This document shows positions 1-8,455 of a DNA stretch of 64,000 nt, in pieces. How positions within the stretch are numbered: the stretch's first letter is position 1; each line of letters opens with the position of its first letter. The stretch spans positions 372,001 through 436,000 of the forward strand of contig NZ_AMXN01000001.1 of the NCBI RefSeq assembly GCF_000332645.1, read 5' to 3'. This DNA comes from Bacillus inaquosorum KCTC 13429 (GTDB lineage Bacteria > Bacillota > Bacilli > Bacillales > Bacillaceae). Below the pieces are notes generated by a model. That model did not search any database, was not told the DNA's origin, and saw only the letters and a program-made list of their open reading frames with translations. The position numbers and the translations under genes were made by a program.

Positions 1-421
1 CTGCGGAACCGCCTGTAGCCAGCATCGGGTCAACCACGATGAATTCACGCTCTTCCACATCAGAAGGAAGCTTCACATAGTATTCCACGGGTTTTAAGGT
101 TTCAGGATCACGGTACAGACCGACATGTCCCACTTTTGCCGCAGGGATCAGTTTTAAGATGCCTTCAACCATTCCTAAACCTGCTCTGAGAATAGGAACA
201 ACACCGAGTTTTTTCCCTGAGATGACTTTCGATTTCGCAGTCTGAACCGGTGTGTTGATATCCACTTCCTCTAGAGGGAGATCACGGGTAATTTCAAACG
301 CCATAAGCGTGGCTACTTCGTCTACAAGCTCTCTAAAATCCTTCGTGCCTGTCTCTACATTCCGAATATATGTCAGCTTGTGCTGAATTAAAGGATGATC
401 AAATACATAAACCTTTCCCAT
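1..421 (-). CDS. upp: Uracil phosphoribosyltransferase, 3' part outside window
   Basis: Converts uracil and PRPP to UMP in pyrimidine salvage. The reading frame opens at an ATG (419–421 on the complement) preceded by a good AAAGGAG ribosome site and runs off the left edge, so about 140 of the usual 209 residues are present. The start ([15 protein letters not shown]) and the segment [13 protein letters not shown], the PRPP-binding loop of type I phosphoribosyltransferases, identify it. It lies downstream of glyA in the same direction but is separated from it by a strong terminator, so it probably has its own promoter. The C-terminus cannot be assessed. Confidence 0.95.
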   Translation of the reverse strand, partial: MGKVYVFDHPLIQHKLTYIRNVETGTKDFRELVDEVATLMAFEITRDLPLEEVDINTPVQTAKSKVISGKKLGVVPILRAGLGMVEGILKLIPAAKVGHVGLYRDPETLKPVEYYVKLPSDVEEREFIVVDPMLATGGSA

Positions 422-514
422 ACAGTGTTTCAGCTCCTTTTTTATTGTCCCATCGACAATTTCACACTTCTATTGATTCTACAAAAAAAGACATTGAGTT
501 TCAAGGACATCGTC

Positions 515-550
515 AAAAAACCCGCCGGGCATAAGCCCGAGCGGGTTTTT
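515..550 (-). terminator. Rho-independent terminator of glyA
   Basis: A GC-rich stem (CCCGC and GGGC arms around an ATAA loop) is flanked by A and T runs. Read on the minus strand it ends in six T residues just after the glyA stop codon. The T run on the other side would also let it act on the plus strand. Confidence 0.9.
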
Positions 551-555
551 CAATC

Positions 556-1803
556 TTAGTAATCTAATTCTTTATATAGAGGGAACTTGCCAGTCAGAGC
601 AGCTACGCGCTGTCTTGCTTCTTCAAGTTTTCCTTCATCTTCGTGGTTTTTCAATGCAAGCGCAATGATGGCACCGACTTCATCCAATGCATCTCCGTCA
701 AAACCGCGGCTTGTCACAGCAGCTGTACCAAGACGGATACCGCTTGTTACGAAAGGTTTTTCCGGATCGTATGGAATTGCGTTTTTGTTAGACGTAATAC
801 CGATTTCATCAAGCACATGCTCTGCAACCTTACCTGTCAGTCCGAGAGAACGAAGGTCAACAAGGATCAGGTGGTTGTCAGTTCCACCTGAAACGAGCTG
901 GATGCCCTCTTTCGTTAACGCTTCAGCCAGGCGTTTTGCATTTGAAATGACGTTTTGTGCATATGTTTTGAAATCGTCCTGCAATACTTCGCCGAATGAA
1001 ACAGCTTTTGCGGCAATAACGTGCATCAGCGGGCCGCCTTGAATTCCAGGGAAGATCGATTTATCAATTTTCTTGCCGAACTCTTCACGGCAAAGGATCA
1101 TACCGCCACGAGGTCCGCGAAGTGTTTTATGTGTTGTTGTTGTAACGAAATCAGCGTAAGGAACCGGGTTTGGATGAAGGCCTGCCGCAACAAGTCCTGC
1201 GATATGCGCCATATCCACCATGAAGTAAGCGCCGACTTCATCAGCAATTTCACGGAATTTCTTAAAGTCGATTGTACGAGGATACGCACTTGCTCCTGCT
1301 ACGATAAGCTTCGGCTTATGGGCAAGGGCTTTTTCACGCACGTCATCGTAATCAATATATTGAGTTTCTTTATCTACGCCATACTCAACAAAGTTATATT
1401 GAACACCGCTGAAGTTGACTGGACTTCCGTGTGTTAAATGGCCGCCGTGGGAGAGGTTCATCCCAAGTACAGTATCGCCTTGCTCCAAAATCGTGAAGTA
1501 CACTGCCATGTTTGCTTGTGCGCCTGAATGCGGCTGAACGTTTACATGCTCCGCTCCAAAGATCTCTTTCGCGCGGTCACGAGCGATATCTTCAACAACA
1601 TCGACGTGCTCACATCCGCCGTAGTAGCGTTTGCCCGGATATCCTTCAGCATATTTATTTGTCAAAACAGATCCTTGTGCTTCCATAACCGCTTCACTTA
1701 CAAAGTTCTCAGAAGCAATCAATTCGATCTTAGTCTGTTGGCGTTCACGCTCATTTTTAATGGCGTTAAACACTTGTTCGTCTTGCGCAGGTAAATGTTT
1801 CAT
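556..1803 (-). CDS. glyA: Serine hydroxymethyltransferase
   Basis: PLP enzyme that converts serine and tetrahydrofolate to glycine and 5,10-methylene-THF, the main source of one-carbon units for purines, thymidylate and methionine. The protein has 415 residues, the normal family length. The PLP lysine is K226 in the [14 protein letters not shown] motif, and the N-terminal SENF and [13 protein letters not shown] segments are intact. It is monocistronic, bounded by the terminator at 515–550 and an intergenic region holding a candidate PurR operator. Purine repression of glyA is known in B. subtilis and agrees with that site. Confidence 0.97.
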   Translation of the reverse strand: MKHLPAQDEQVFNAIKNERERQQTKIELIASENFVSEAVMEAQGSVLTNKYAEGYPGKRYYGGCEHVDVVEDIARDRAKEIFGAEHVNVQPHSGAQANMAVYFTILEQGDTVLGMNLSHGGHLTHGSPVNFSGVQYNFVEYGVDKETQYIDYDDVREKALAHKPKLIVAGASAYPRTIDFKKFREIADEVGAYFMVDMAHIAGLVAAGLHPNPVPYADFVTTTTHKTLRGPRGGMILCREEFGKKIDKSIFPGIQGGPLMHVIAAKAVSFGEVLQDDFKTYAQNVISNAKRLAEALTKEGIQLVSGGTDNHLILVDLRSLGLTGKVAEHVLDEIGITSNKNAIPYDPEKPFVTSGIRLGTAAVTSRGFDGDALDEVGAIIALALKNHEDEGKLEEARQRVAALTGKFPLYKELDY

Positions 1804-1917
1804 CAGCGAGATCCTCTCCTATCCGTATCCTGTTCTTTGTTTTTACCACCACTATTGTACATGGTTTTTTAGGCCGATGTAAAAGATTATTTTTAAAAAA
1901 TCAAAATTTTTATTGGT

Positions 1918-1962
1918 AAAAACGAATATTGATAACTTAAATTTAAATTAAAGTTCGGGATT
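1918..1962 (-). promoter_or_regulatory. Candidate PurR operator (two PurBoxes) upstream of glyA
   Basis: Two copies of the PurBox pattern (AWWWCCGAACWWT) face each other about 115–160 bp upstream of the glyA start. On the plus strand 1950–1962 reads AAAGTTCGGGATT (12 of 13 on the complement) and 1918–1930 reads AAAAACGAATATT (11 of 13). Paired boxes are the known arrangement for PurR-controlled promoters in Bacillus. The spacing (19 bp between 13-mers) is slightly longer than usual, so the call is not certain. Confidence 0.65.
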
Positions 1963-2010
1963 TATTTTACTGCCTTAAAAATAAAAGAAAAGACTGGCCA
2001 CGCAGTCCTT

Positions 2011-2553
2011 TCATTCGCACCCATAAACCGCCCGCACTCCGCCGATCAGTTTTGGCCGCGTGCGCGCTAATGTCACATGTGCTGCCCCGAGACTGTTTTG
2101 AGACACACGCACAGGGACAGCTACCGGCTTCAGATGCATGCCGATAAACGTATCGCCGATGTCTATTCCGGCATCAGCCTGAATGGTTTCGACAAGAACA
2201 GGAGACTTCATCTGCTTAAACGCATAAGCAGCCATCGCCCCGCCCGCTTTTGGAACTGGTACAGCAGAAACGGCCGGAAGCCTGAACAGCTGAGCCGTTT
2301 CCTCTTCAACTACAAGCGCTCTGTTCAAATGCTCACAGCATTGAAATGCCAGATGGATACCCGTTATTTTCTTAAGGTCAGCAAGTCCGCTGTAGATGCT
2401 TTCCGCGATGTCTTCGCTGCCCGATGTTCCGATCCGGCTGCCGGCCACTTCACTCGTGCTGCATCCAAGGACAAAGAGCTGATCTTGTTTCAATCCTGCT
2501 TGTTCCTGAAACTCAGACAGCATCGTCTTCCACGTTTGTTTGATCTCACTCAT
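2011..2553 (-). CDS. ywlG: YwlG, UPF0340 family protein of unknown function
   Basis: A 180-residue soluble protein with no signal peptide or membrane segment. Its length and sequence match Bacillus YwlG (UPF0340); no catalytic motif of a known family is evident. It starts 12 bp after rpiB ends and belongs to the rpiB–ywlG run, probably transcribed with ywlE. The conserved parts are the N-terminal VLGCSTSEVAG segment and the central FQCCEHLNRAL segment, whose paired cysteines suggest a binding or catalytic site; that is inference. No function is assigned. Confidence 0.88.
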   Translation of the reverse strand: MSEIKQTWKTMLSEFQEQAGLKQDQLFVLGCSTSEVAGSRIGTSGSEDIAESIYSGLADLKKITGIHLAFQCCEHLNRALVVEEETAQLFRLPAVSAVPVPKAGGAMAAYAFKQMKSPVLVETIQADAGIDIGDTFIGMHLKPVAVPVRVSQNSLGAAHVTLARTRPKLIGGVRAVYGCE

Positions 2554-2565
2554 CGAACAGCACCC

Positions 2566-3015
2566 CTACAGGTTTTTCTCTTCATAATCTGAGATTTTCC
2601 CGATGCGCTTTTGATGTCTTCCGCCGGTAAACTCAGTAGTCAGCCAGATTTCTGCGATTTCCCGCGCCAAACCGGGGCCGATCACCCGTTCACCCATCGC
2701 GAGGATGTTTGTGTCATTATGCTCTCTCGTCGCCTTTGCGCTGAATGTATCGTGCGCCAGCGCGCAGCGGATGCCTTTGACTTTATTAGCGGAAATGCTC
2801 ATGCCGATTCCTGTCCCGCAAATTAAAATGCCTCTGTCAACTTCGCCGCTAACCACTTTTTCGGCCACCGGAAAAGCATAATCCGGATAATCGACAGATC
2901 CGCTGCCGCAGTCACAGCCCATATCAATATATTCAATTTGCAATTCGTCCATTAACTCTTTGATTTCATTTCGAATGTGAACGCCGCCATGATCCGATGC
3001 TATGGCTACTTTCAT
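2566..3015 (-). CDS. rpiB: Ribose-5-phosphate isomerase B
   Basis: Interconverts ribose-5-phosphate and ribulose-5-phosphate in the pentose phosphate pathway. I chose the ATG at 3015 because GGGGAGGAAAAGCTG lies just before it; the frame is open for another 52 codons upstream, but that part has no ribosome site. The resulting 149 residues equal B. subtilis YwlF. Visible motifs are N-terminal ASDHGG (D8, H9) and GILICGTGIG with the catalytic cysteine at position 66. It lies between ywlE (157 bp upstream) and ywlG (12 bp downstream). Confidence 0.94.
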   Translation of the reverse strand: MKVAIASDHGGVHIRNEIKELMDELQIEYIDMGCDCGSGSVDYPDYAFPVAEKVVSGEVDRGILICGTGIGMSISANKVKGIRCALAHDTFSAKATREHNDTNILAMGERVIGPGLAREIAEIWLTTEFTGGRHQKRIGKISDYEEKNL

Positions 3016-3172
3016 CAGCTTTTCCTCCCCAGCGTGTGTGATGCGGCCCGCCCGCTTTGTTGACCGCGCAGCCTGTCCGCTCTTTGATTCACACCATATG
3101 ATGTGCTTTTCACTATATTCTACTCCTTCGCGCAGGATTTGCAAATGACCTGTTTGCAGATTTTCTGACAAC

Positions 3173-3625
3173 TTACCTGCTGTCTTTTTTCAGCTGTTTT
3201 GCCAGCTGCCGAAGAAGATCTTCAAGCTCATCTCTCGTTTGTTTATAGATGTCAATTGAGCCGCCAAACGGATCGATGACATCCCCACAGCTGCCTGTGA
3301 CGTATTCTTTTAGCGTGAATACTTTATCACGATAACGTCCAAATTGGCTGACAATGATCTGTTTGTGCTGATGGGTCATAGCCAGAACCAAATCAGCCGC
3401 TTCCATATGTTCTTCAGTTAGTGGAGAAGATACATGATTAAGGGCAATGTGTTTTTCAAACAGCGCTTCGACTGCATGAGGCGTCGCTCTCGCATTAGGC
3501 GAAGCAAACACGCCTGCCGAGCGGACAATGACATTCAGCCCTTCCGCTTCTGCAATTGATTTAAAAAGCGCCTCAGCCATTGGGCTGCGGCACGTATTTC
3601 CAGTACAGACAAAAATAATGTTCAT
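3173..3625 (-). CDS. ywlE: Protein-arginine phosphatase YwlE
   Basis: Low-molecular-weight phosphatase fold. In B. subtilis it removes phosphate from arginine residues modified by McsB, opposing ClpCP targeting and affecting the CtsR/HrcA stress response. The P-loop is CTGNTCRSP with catalytic C7 and R13, and the general-acid Asp is in the DPFGG motif near residue 118. The threonine inside the loop (T11) is the residue that favours phosphoarginine. I chose the ATG at 3625 because AAGGGGTGA is spaced correctly before it; a GTG three codons upstream overlaps that site. Length is 150 residues, as in B. subtilis. Confidence 0.95.
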   Translation of the reverse strand: MNIIFVCTGNTCRSPMAEALFKSIAEAEGLNVIVRSAGVFASPNARATPHAVEALFEKHIALNHVSSPLTEEHMEAADLVLAMTHQHKQIIVSQFGRYRDKVFTLKEYVTGSCGDVIDPFGGSIDIYKQTRDELEDLLRQLAKQLKKDSR

Positions 3626-3700
3626 GTCAGTCACCCCTTATTTTTCTCTATTATATATGAAGAAAAAAGAAACGGCGACTTCGTTTCTTTTATTGGTATA

Positions 3701-4258
3701 TTAAATTGGCAAAAGCAGCTTTAGGCCGAATGCGATTAATATGATGCCCCCGAGCGCTTCGCTGTATGTACCGAGCCATGACTGCACTTGTTTTCCGATC
3801 AGCAGGCCCAGCCATGTCAAAATCATGCTGAACAGCCCGAACAAGGTAATTGTGAGGAGCGGATGCGAGCCGTATATCCCCAAGCTCAAACCGACGGAGA
3901 AGCTGTCAAGGCTGACGCCGACGGCAAACAGCAATAAGCCCGGCCCTGCCGGCGACATAAGTCGTTCTTCTGACTGTTTAAAAGAAGCCATAAGCATTTG
4001 AACCCCAAGAACAAAAAGCAGCGAACCCCCGATATAAACCGCTAACACGCCGAGGAGCCCCGACAGCATGTTACCGGCCGCCATCCCCCCGAGAGGCATG
4101 ATAACGTGAAAGAGGCCGATGATAAAACCAATATAGAATATCTGCTTTTTTCTGAGTTTGACCATGCCCATTCCGAGACCGACAGAAAAAGCATCCATCC
4201 CTAAAGCAAACGCCATGATGCTTAATGTAATCAGTTCGCCTATGAACAAATCCGACAT
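3701..4258 (-). CDS. mntP: Manganese efflux protein MntP
   Basis: Membrane exporter of Mn2+ (formerly YwlD), 185 residues with about six hydrophobic helices. Two inverted halves are visible: [12 protein letters not shown] near residue 20 and [14 protein letters not shown] near residue 115, each with the acidic residue needed for metal passage in this family. The ribosome site AAGGGGG lies within a hairpin described separately, which suggests control of translation. It lies between ywlC upstream and ywlE downstream with gaps that suggest separate transcription. Confidence 0.93.
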   Translation of the reverse strand: MSDLFIGELITLSIMAFALGMDAFSVGLGMGMVKLRKKQIFYIGFIIGLFHVIMPLGGMAAGNMLSGLLGVLAVYIGGSLLFVLGVQMLMASFKQSEERLMSPAGPGLLLFAVGVSLDSFSVGLSLGIYGSHPLLTITLFGLFSMILTWLGLLIGKQVQSWLGTYSEALGGIILIAFGLKLLLPI

Positions 4259-4266
4259 ACATAAAT

Positions 4267-4319
4267 AACCCCCTTGGACACGCCCCGCTTTTTTAGCCTA
4301 TGCGTGTCCAAAAAGGGTT
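4267..4319 (-). promoter_or_regulatory. Hairpin that can hide the mntP ribosome-binding site
   Basis: A 10-bp perfect inverted repeat (TTGGACACGC / GCGTGTCCAA on the plus strand, 4274–4283 and 4302–4311) continues outward through a small internal loop into a second 5-bp helix (AACCC 4267–4271 with GGGTT 4315–4319). On the mntP transcript the 3' side of this stem contains the AAGGGGG Shine–Dalgarno sequence, ending about 8 bases before the ATG. It lies between the ywlC stop and mntP, so it could also end ywlC transcription, but no T run follows it. Confidence 0.6.
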
Positions 4320-4336
4320 AGAACATCTGACTGTGT

Positions 4337-5377
4337 TCAGCGAATCACTCTTCCTCCGGCGGCTTTCATCAGCCTGTTCATAATGGCGAGTCCGACGCCA
4401 GTGTCCGGAAAGGATTCTGCGATAATAAAATCCACCTTCTTCTCATCAAAGCTGCGTAAAGCATCATACAGCCCTGCCGCAACAGTCTCAAGCTGAGCCC
4501 GTCTGCCGCAGCTCTTCACATAATCAGCGGAATAAACGCCCGCGTTTTCTTCTGTCGTCAGGACACCGACCCGTCTGCCGCCCTGTTGATATTCTTGAAT
4601 GAGGTGCTGAATGCGCTCCGGGCTGCCTTCGCAAATGGCAAGCGGCGCTGTCGGCGCGTAATGTGTGTATTTCATCCCCGGGGAAATCGGCTTCTCATTT
4701 TGATCGCTGAGCCCTTTATCCACAAGGATCGGTCCGATCTCCGCTTCAATTTGTTCTTTCGTAATGCCGCCTGGGCGCAGGAGAACAGGGATGTCGCCAG
4801 CACATGAAAGTACGGTTGATTCGACCCCAATCCCGGTAGGGCCTCCGTCCATAATTCCGGCTATGCGGCCATCCAAGTCATAGGCCACATGTTCCGCCTT
4901 TGTCGGACTTGGCTTCCCTGATAGATTGGCGCTCGGTGCTGCAATCGGCAACCCCGACTCGCGAATCAACGCAAGAGCAAGCGGATGATCCGGCATTCGA
5001 ATGGCAACCGTTTCAAGCCCTGCCGTTACACGTGGTGAGAGTGCACCAGGTTTGCAAGGTAGAATGAGCGTGAGTGCTCCCGGCCAAAACCGTTTTATCA
5101 ATGTTTTCGCTTTTTCCGGCGCTGGACCCGTTAAATCATCAAGCTGGCTAATGTCCGCAATGTGGACAATCAGGGGATTATCGCTCGGCCGCCCTTTCGC
5201 TTCATATATTTTTTTGACGGCATCTGTGCTTTTCGCGTTTGCGCCGAGGCCGTATACCGTTTCTGTCGGGAACGCAACAACCTCATTTTCCCGGAGCAAA
5301 GCGGCTGCTTGTGCAATTTGTGGATCATTTGTGGATAACTCATCAGTTACATCCACAAACCATCTTTTCGTTTTCAT
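4337..5377 (-). CDS. ywlC: Threonylcarbamoyl-AMP synthase (Sua5/YwlC type)
   Basis: Makes L-threonylcarbamoyl-AMP from threonine, bicarbonate and ATP, the first step of the t6A modification at tRNA position 37. The 346 residues comprise a TsaC/YrdC domain (about 1–210; FPTETVYGLG at 36–45 and KGRPSDNPL at 61–69) and a C-terminal Sua5 domain joined by a linker containing SPGMKYTHYAP. This two-domain form is normal for Bacillus. The first codons and the upstream 150 bp lie inside a cluster of DnaA boxes. Confidence 0.95.
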   Translation of the reverse strand: MKTKRWFVDVTDELSTNDPQIAQAAALLRENEVVAFPTETVYGLGANAKSTDAVKKIYEAKGRPSDNPLIVHIADISQLDDLTGPAPEKAKTLIKRFWPGALTLILPCKPGALSPRVTAGLETVAIRMPDHPLALALIRESGLPIAAPSANLSGKPSPTKAEHVAYDLDGRIAGIMDGGPTGIGVESTVLSCAGDIPVLLRPGGITKEQIEAEIGPILVDKGLSDQNEKPISPGMKYTHYAPTAPLAICEGSPERIQHLIQEYQQGGRRVGVLTTEENAGVYSADYVKSCGRRAQLETVAAGLYDALRSFDEKKVDFIIAESFPDTGVGLAIMNRLMKAAGGRVIR

Positions 5378-5526
5378 TTCTGACCAAACTCCTTATTCAC
5401 AACAATAAAACGATAGTTTTACGCGTGTAATCCTTTTGAAAGTATAAAAGATGTCCTGTAATAAAACAAGCGTTATCCACAAATTGTGGACAACGCTAAT
5501 GAAGAAGTGGATAAGTATGTGTATAA
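5330..5526. promoter_or_regulatory. DnaA-box cluster at ywlC
   Basis: Six matches or near matches to TTATNCACA occur within about 200 bp: 5330–5338 (perfect, minus strand), 5393–5401 (TTATTCACA), 5473–5481 (perfect), 5485–5493 (one mismatch, minus), 5506–5514 (one mismatch, minus) and 5518–5526 (TTATACACA, minus). The last four are tightly packed between ywlB and ywlC. From memory, an oriC-distant DnaA-box cluster at ywlC has been described in B. subtilis, where such clusters titrate DnaA and restrain replication initiation. Confidence 0.85.
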
Positions 5527-5527
5527 A

Positions 5528-5977
5528 TCAAACTGATCCAGACGCTTTTTTCATCAAGACGGCCCCTTCTGTTTGCCGCGATTCACAGAAATGATCAGAA
5601 GAAAACAGCTCTTCCGGTACACTTTCAGCTCGTTCAAATCCCATGGCCGTCAGGAAATCAGCAGAGGAATGCTGATTCGCTATTAAGTATACTGTTTTGA
5701 TCTGATGCTTTTCGCACAGCAGCTCCATGCTCTGAAAGAGTGTCACAATATGACCTTGGTGAAGCTTGTCCGATATCACAAGTGATCGCAGCAGCCCTTG
5801 ATCACAGCTGATTTTTTCAATTCCGAGACATCCGGCAATGTTTTTCTCGCTGTCCTCCAGCATAAGAAACTGGGTGAAGCCTTCTTTCACGCCTTCATAA
5901 TTGGTTTTCGCCTGTTTTAGAAATTCCTCGAGCACATCTCCGTCTTTTTCCCTTGCCACCCGCAGTTGATAAAACAT
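5528..5977 (-). CDS. ywlB: YwlB, GNAT-like acetyltransferase family protein
   Basis: A 149-residue soluble protein resembling the GNAT fold, matching Bacillus YwlB. I chose the ATG at 5977 because GGGGTGA precedes it at the right distance; an ATG 15 codons upstream has no such site. The frame has the pattern of a small acyltransferase (LLRSLVISDKLHQGHIVTLF in the acetyl-CoA-binding region, then a FLTAMGFERAE segment typical of the C-terminal GNAT strand). Similar proteins have been compared to N-acetylglutamate synthase; the substrate here is unknown. Confidence 0.85.
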   Translation of the reverse strand: MFYQLRVAREKDGDVLEEFLKQAKTNYEGVKEGFTQFLMLEDSEKNIAGCLGIEKISCDQGLLRSLVISDKLHQGHIVTLFQSMELLCEKHQIKTVYLIANQHSSADFLTAMGFERAESVPEELFSSDHFCESRQTEGAVLMKKASGSV

Positions 5978-6043
5978 CCGTTCACCCCGTTTTTGCATTC
6001 TTTCTTCCAATCTATGAGGCAAATCTATTTTTAGACCAGGTGA

Positions 6044-6718
6044 TTAGGAAAAAAGGTCGGAAATCCATTCGACTAAGAAGAATTTCACTTCTGTGCCGTC
6101 TTCATTCTCTTCCTTCTCTTCTTTTTTGGCTTTTTCCGCTTTAGCGGTTACGTCCTCAAGCACTTTTTCAGTCTGCTTTTTTGAGGCTTCTTGATCTTCT
6201 TGTTCTTTTACGGCTTCTCCGTTGGAAAAATCGAGAAAGCAGAGCGGCGGGAACAGCACACACCACCAGTTGGCGCCGTCTCCATTTCCAAGCGTAATCA
6301 GAATCGCTTCATACTCGCCAGCGGGATATACCATATTGCCGTAAAGCTTTGTCGGAAATGAGATTTTGTCAAAATCAACGGATATCGATTGGTTTGCTCC
6401 TTCTTCCTCCATTGTTTCCTTTGCAATTTCTTTGATTTCAGGAAGCTTTGAGCGAATCACACGCCGCGCTTCTTCTATAGAAGTGATATCCTCTACCCAG
6501 GTTGTGATTTCTTTATTGACCGCGTCTCTGATATGCCGCTTTAATTGCTGGTCCTGATTACTATCGCTGTTTGCCAATATTCTCAGGCGAATCGCCTCAT
6601 CCGGTATGACCACCGGCTGATTTTCTGATTGCTGTGCCGTCTCTTCTTTTGCCAGCCCTACAAGTGCTCCGGATAATAAAAGAAAGATATATATACAAAT
6701 GATTACTGTTTTTTTCAT
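6044..6718 (-). CDS. spoIIR: Stage II sporulation protein R
   Basis: Secreted forespore signal protein that triggers SpoIIGA to process pro-sigma E in the mother cell. The 224 residues start with a signal sequence (MKKTVIICIYIFLLLSGALV) and end in a lysine/glutamate-rich region. I chose the ATG at 6718, which has GGTGGGG before it and gives the B. subtilis length. A sigma-F-like promoter lies upstream, as expected for forespore expression. It is divergent from ywlA. Confidence 0.95.
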   Translation of the reverse strand: MKKTVIICIYIFLLLSGALVGLAKEETAQQSENQPVVIPDEAIRLRILANSDSNQDQQLKRHIRDAVNKEITTWVEDITSIEEARRVIRSKLPEIKEIAKETMEEEGANQSISVDFDKISFPTKLYGNMVYPAGEYEAILITLGNGDGANWWCVLFPPLCFLDFSNGEAVKEQEDQEASKKQTEKVLEDVTAKAEKAKKEEKEENEDGTEVKFFLVEWISDLFS

Positions 6719-6757
6719 CGGTCCCCACCGTTCCTCTCCGTGCTTTATTTCTAGCCC

Positions 6758-6787
6758 TATTATGGACAAGGAGAGCCCGGGGTAAAC
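6758..6787 (-). promoter_or_regulatory. Candidate sigma-F promoter of spoIIR
   Basis: On the minus strand a perfect -35 GTTTA (6783–6787) is followed after exactly 15 bp by GTCCATAATA (6758–6767), which fits the sigma-F -10 pattern GGNRANANTW except at two positions. It lies 40 bp before the spoIIR start. spoIIR is a known sigma-F gene. Confidence 0.7.
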
Positions 6788-6859
6788 GTGCAGAGTGAAA
6801 AAAATCTAGCAAGCTGTTAATCTTATTTATGGTACGATAGTGTTTTAGGAGGTTTAAAG

Positions 6860-7222
6860 ATGAAATATAATTACACAGTGCTGTTATCAGCCTTCACGAT
6901 GTCGGTTCTTTATTCAATTATTTATATCCATTCATTCATCATTGCCGCTCTCATAACGATGGCATTTTATTTTCTGTTCCCTTATTTGATATTCGCGCTG
7001 CCGCTTCAATTCATGATGAATAAAAAGCCGAAACGGTTCAGCCCTTTGTATCTGCTGTATTACCTTGTAGCAGCTTTTATTGCCAACGCGATCATTTTCG
7101 GCGTGCTGCAGCCTTCGGGACAATCTCTGCTTCAAAATATAGCCTTCTATCTTTTCGCTGTATTAACAGCTCTTGTCTATTGGATATGGGATTCTGTTTT
7201 ACTCCAAAAAAAGGAAGCCTAA
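6860..7222 (+). CDS. ywlA: YwlA, UPF0715 membrane protein
   Basis: A 120-residue, very hydrophobic protein with about four membrane helices and a positively charged loop (MNKKPKRFSP near residues 50–60). It matches Bacillus YwlA of UPF0715, which has no assigned function. The ribosome site TAGGAGG lies upstream of the ATG. It is divergent from spoIIR and convergent with ywkF, sharing the terminator at 7206–7236; its stop codon lies inside that hairpin. Confidence 0.87.
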   Translation: MKYNYTVLLSAFTMSVLYSIIYIHSFIIAALITMAFYFLFPYLIFALPLQFMMNKKPKRFSPLYLLYYLVAAFIANAIIFGVLQPSGQSLLQNIAFYLFAVLTALVYWIWDSVLLQKKEA

Positions 7223-7236
7223 GAGGCTTCCTTTTT
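7206..7236. terminator. Bidirectional terminator between ywlA and ywkF
   Basis: A 13-bp perfect stem (AAAAAGGAAGCCT / AGGCTTCCTTTTT) with a three-base loop. T runs on both strands let it end both convergent genes. Confidence 0.92.
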
Positions 7237-7238
7237 CA

Positions 7239-7526
7239 TTAAAACAAAACCGTCAGCAAATAACATAGAATAGAAGGTATCGCCGCGACAAAGAAAGCAG
7301 CCGCCATTTTCAAGCGGGATGTACGGCCTTCTTTAGTTTCTGAATGGTAGTTTGCCCGCTGATCACTTCCGCTTACAGCCAAACCCGATGTGATGATCGC
7401 GAACCCAATCAAAACGAGAGACGCAACCCCAAAAATCACTTCATATGAAAGAGCCTGCGGAAAAACGGTGCCAATCATGCTCTCAATCGCAATGAACAAG
7501 ATTCCTGCTGTCAGGGCCTTTTTCAT
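7239..7526 (-). CDS. ywkF: YwkF, small membrane protein of unknown function
   Basis: A 95-residue protein with three predicted membrane helices (about 5–25, 33–50 and 75–94) and a hydrophilic loop [18 protein letters not shown] between the second and third. It corresponds by position to Bacillus YwkF. I recognise no functional motif. It lies 61 bp downstream of prmC in the same direction and may be read through from prfA–prmC. Confidence 0.8.
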   Translation of the reverse strand: MKKALTAGILFIAIESMIGTVFPQALSYEVIFGVASLVLIGFAIITSGLAVSGSDQRANYHSETKEGRTSRLKMAAAFFVAAIPSILCYLLTVLF

Positions 7527-7587
7527 CCTTTACATCCCCTTTGCTGGTGTTAAAACAGCTTGATTCATCAACTCGCCAGTAAGCTGC

Positions 7588-8454
7588 TTATTTATTTTTA
7601 TGAATCACAGCGCATATGGTTCTGTCTTTTCCGTTAATATCTTTCAGCACTTCCACTTCCGCATGTTTAAACGCCTTGAGGATCAGCTCTTTGACCGCTT
7701 CGCCCTGTTTCCATCCGATTTCAAAAACGACAAACACTTTCTCCTTCATGACAAGCGGGATGTCTTCCATAAACCGCTTATAAAATTTCAGCCCGTCTCC
7801 GCCATCAGTGAGAGCGTGCAGCGGCTCATGAAAACGGACAATCTCTGATAGATCAGCCATTTCTTCTTCTGAAATATAAGGAGGATTTGAGACGACAATA
7901 TCCGCTTTTTTTCCTGCCTTAATAAAAGGCTCAAGCAAATCGCCCTGATAAAAGCGCACATCCGCTCCGAGCTTTTCCGCATTGGCAGAGGCGACTTGCA
8001 GCGCTTCTTTTGAAATATCAACCGCCGACACCGAAAAGTTTTTGTTTTCAAGCGCAAGCGTGACGGCTATCGCGCCGCTTCCTGTCCCGACGTCAACGAC
8101 ATCAAGCCGCCCGTCTTCCGAAAAGACATGCCGATATTTTTCAAGCAGATGATAGACAACCTCTTCTGTTTCCGGCCGCGGGATCAGCACGTCATCATTC
8201 ACCATAAATTCCCGTCCGTAAAAAAACTCTTTTCCGATAATGTACTGAACCGGGACGCCCTCTTTATGCATCTCAACGTGACGCGTAAAGCGATACAGTT
8301 CGTCTTCGCCAATCGGTTCCTGTAAGCTGGCGAGCAGCTTGCTTCTGTCCATTCCGGTATCATAAAGCAAAAGAAGCTCAGCCGCATTTTCTTCTCTTCC
8401 CGCTTCGGTTAAATAAGAAGAAGCCCATTTCAGGGCTTCAAATATCGTCTTCAT
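7588..8454 (-). CDS. prmC: Release-factor glutamine methyltransferase
   Basis: Methylates the glutamine of the GGQ motif in peptide-release factors, using S-adenosylmethionine. The ATG at 8454 gives 288 residues, the B. subtilis length, and lies one base from the prfA stop. Visible motifs are the SAM loop DVGTGSG (121–127) and the catalytic NPPY (190–193). Its direct coupling to prfA, whose product is its substrate, is the conserved arrangement. Confidence 0.96.
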   Translation of the reverse strand: MKTIFEALKWASSYLTEAGREENAAELLLLYDTGMDRSKLLASLQEPIGEDELYRFTRHVEMHKEGVPVQYIIGKEFFYGREFMVNDDVLIPRPETEEVVYHLLEKYRHVFSEDGRLDVVDVGTGSGAIAVTLALENKNFSVSAVDISKEALQVASANAEKLGADVRFYQGDLLEPFIKAGKKADIVVSNPPYISEEEMADLSEIVRFHEPLHALTDGGDGLKFYKRFMEDIPLVMKEKVFVVFEIGWKQGEAVKELILKAFKHAEVEVLKDINGKDRTICAVIHKNK

Positions 8455-8455
8455 C

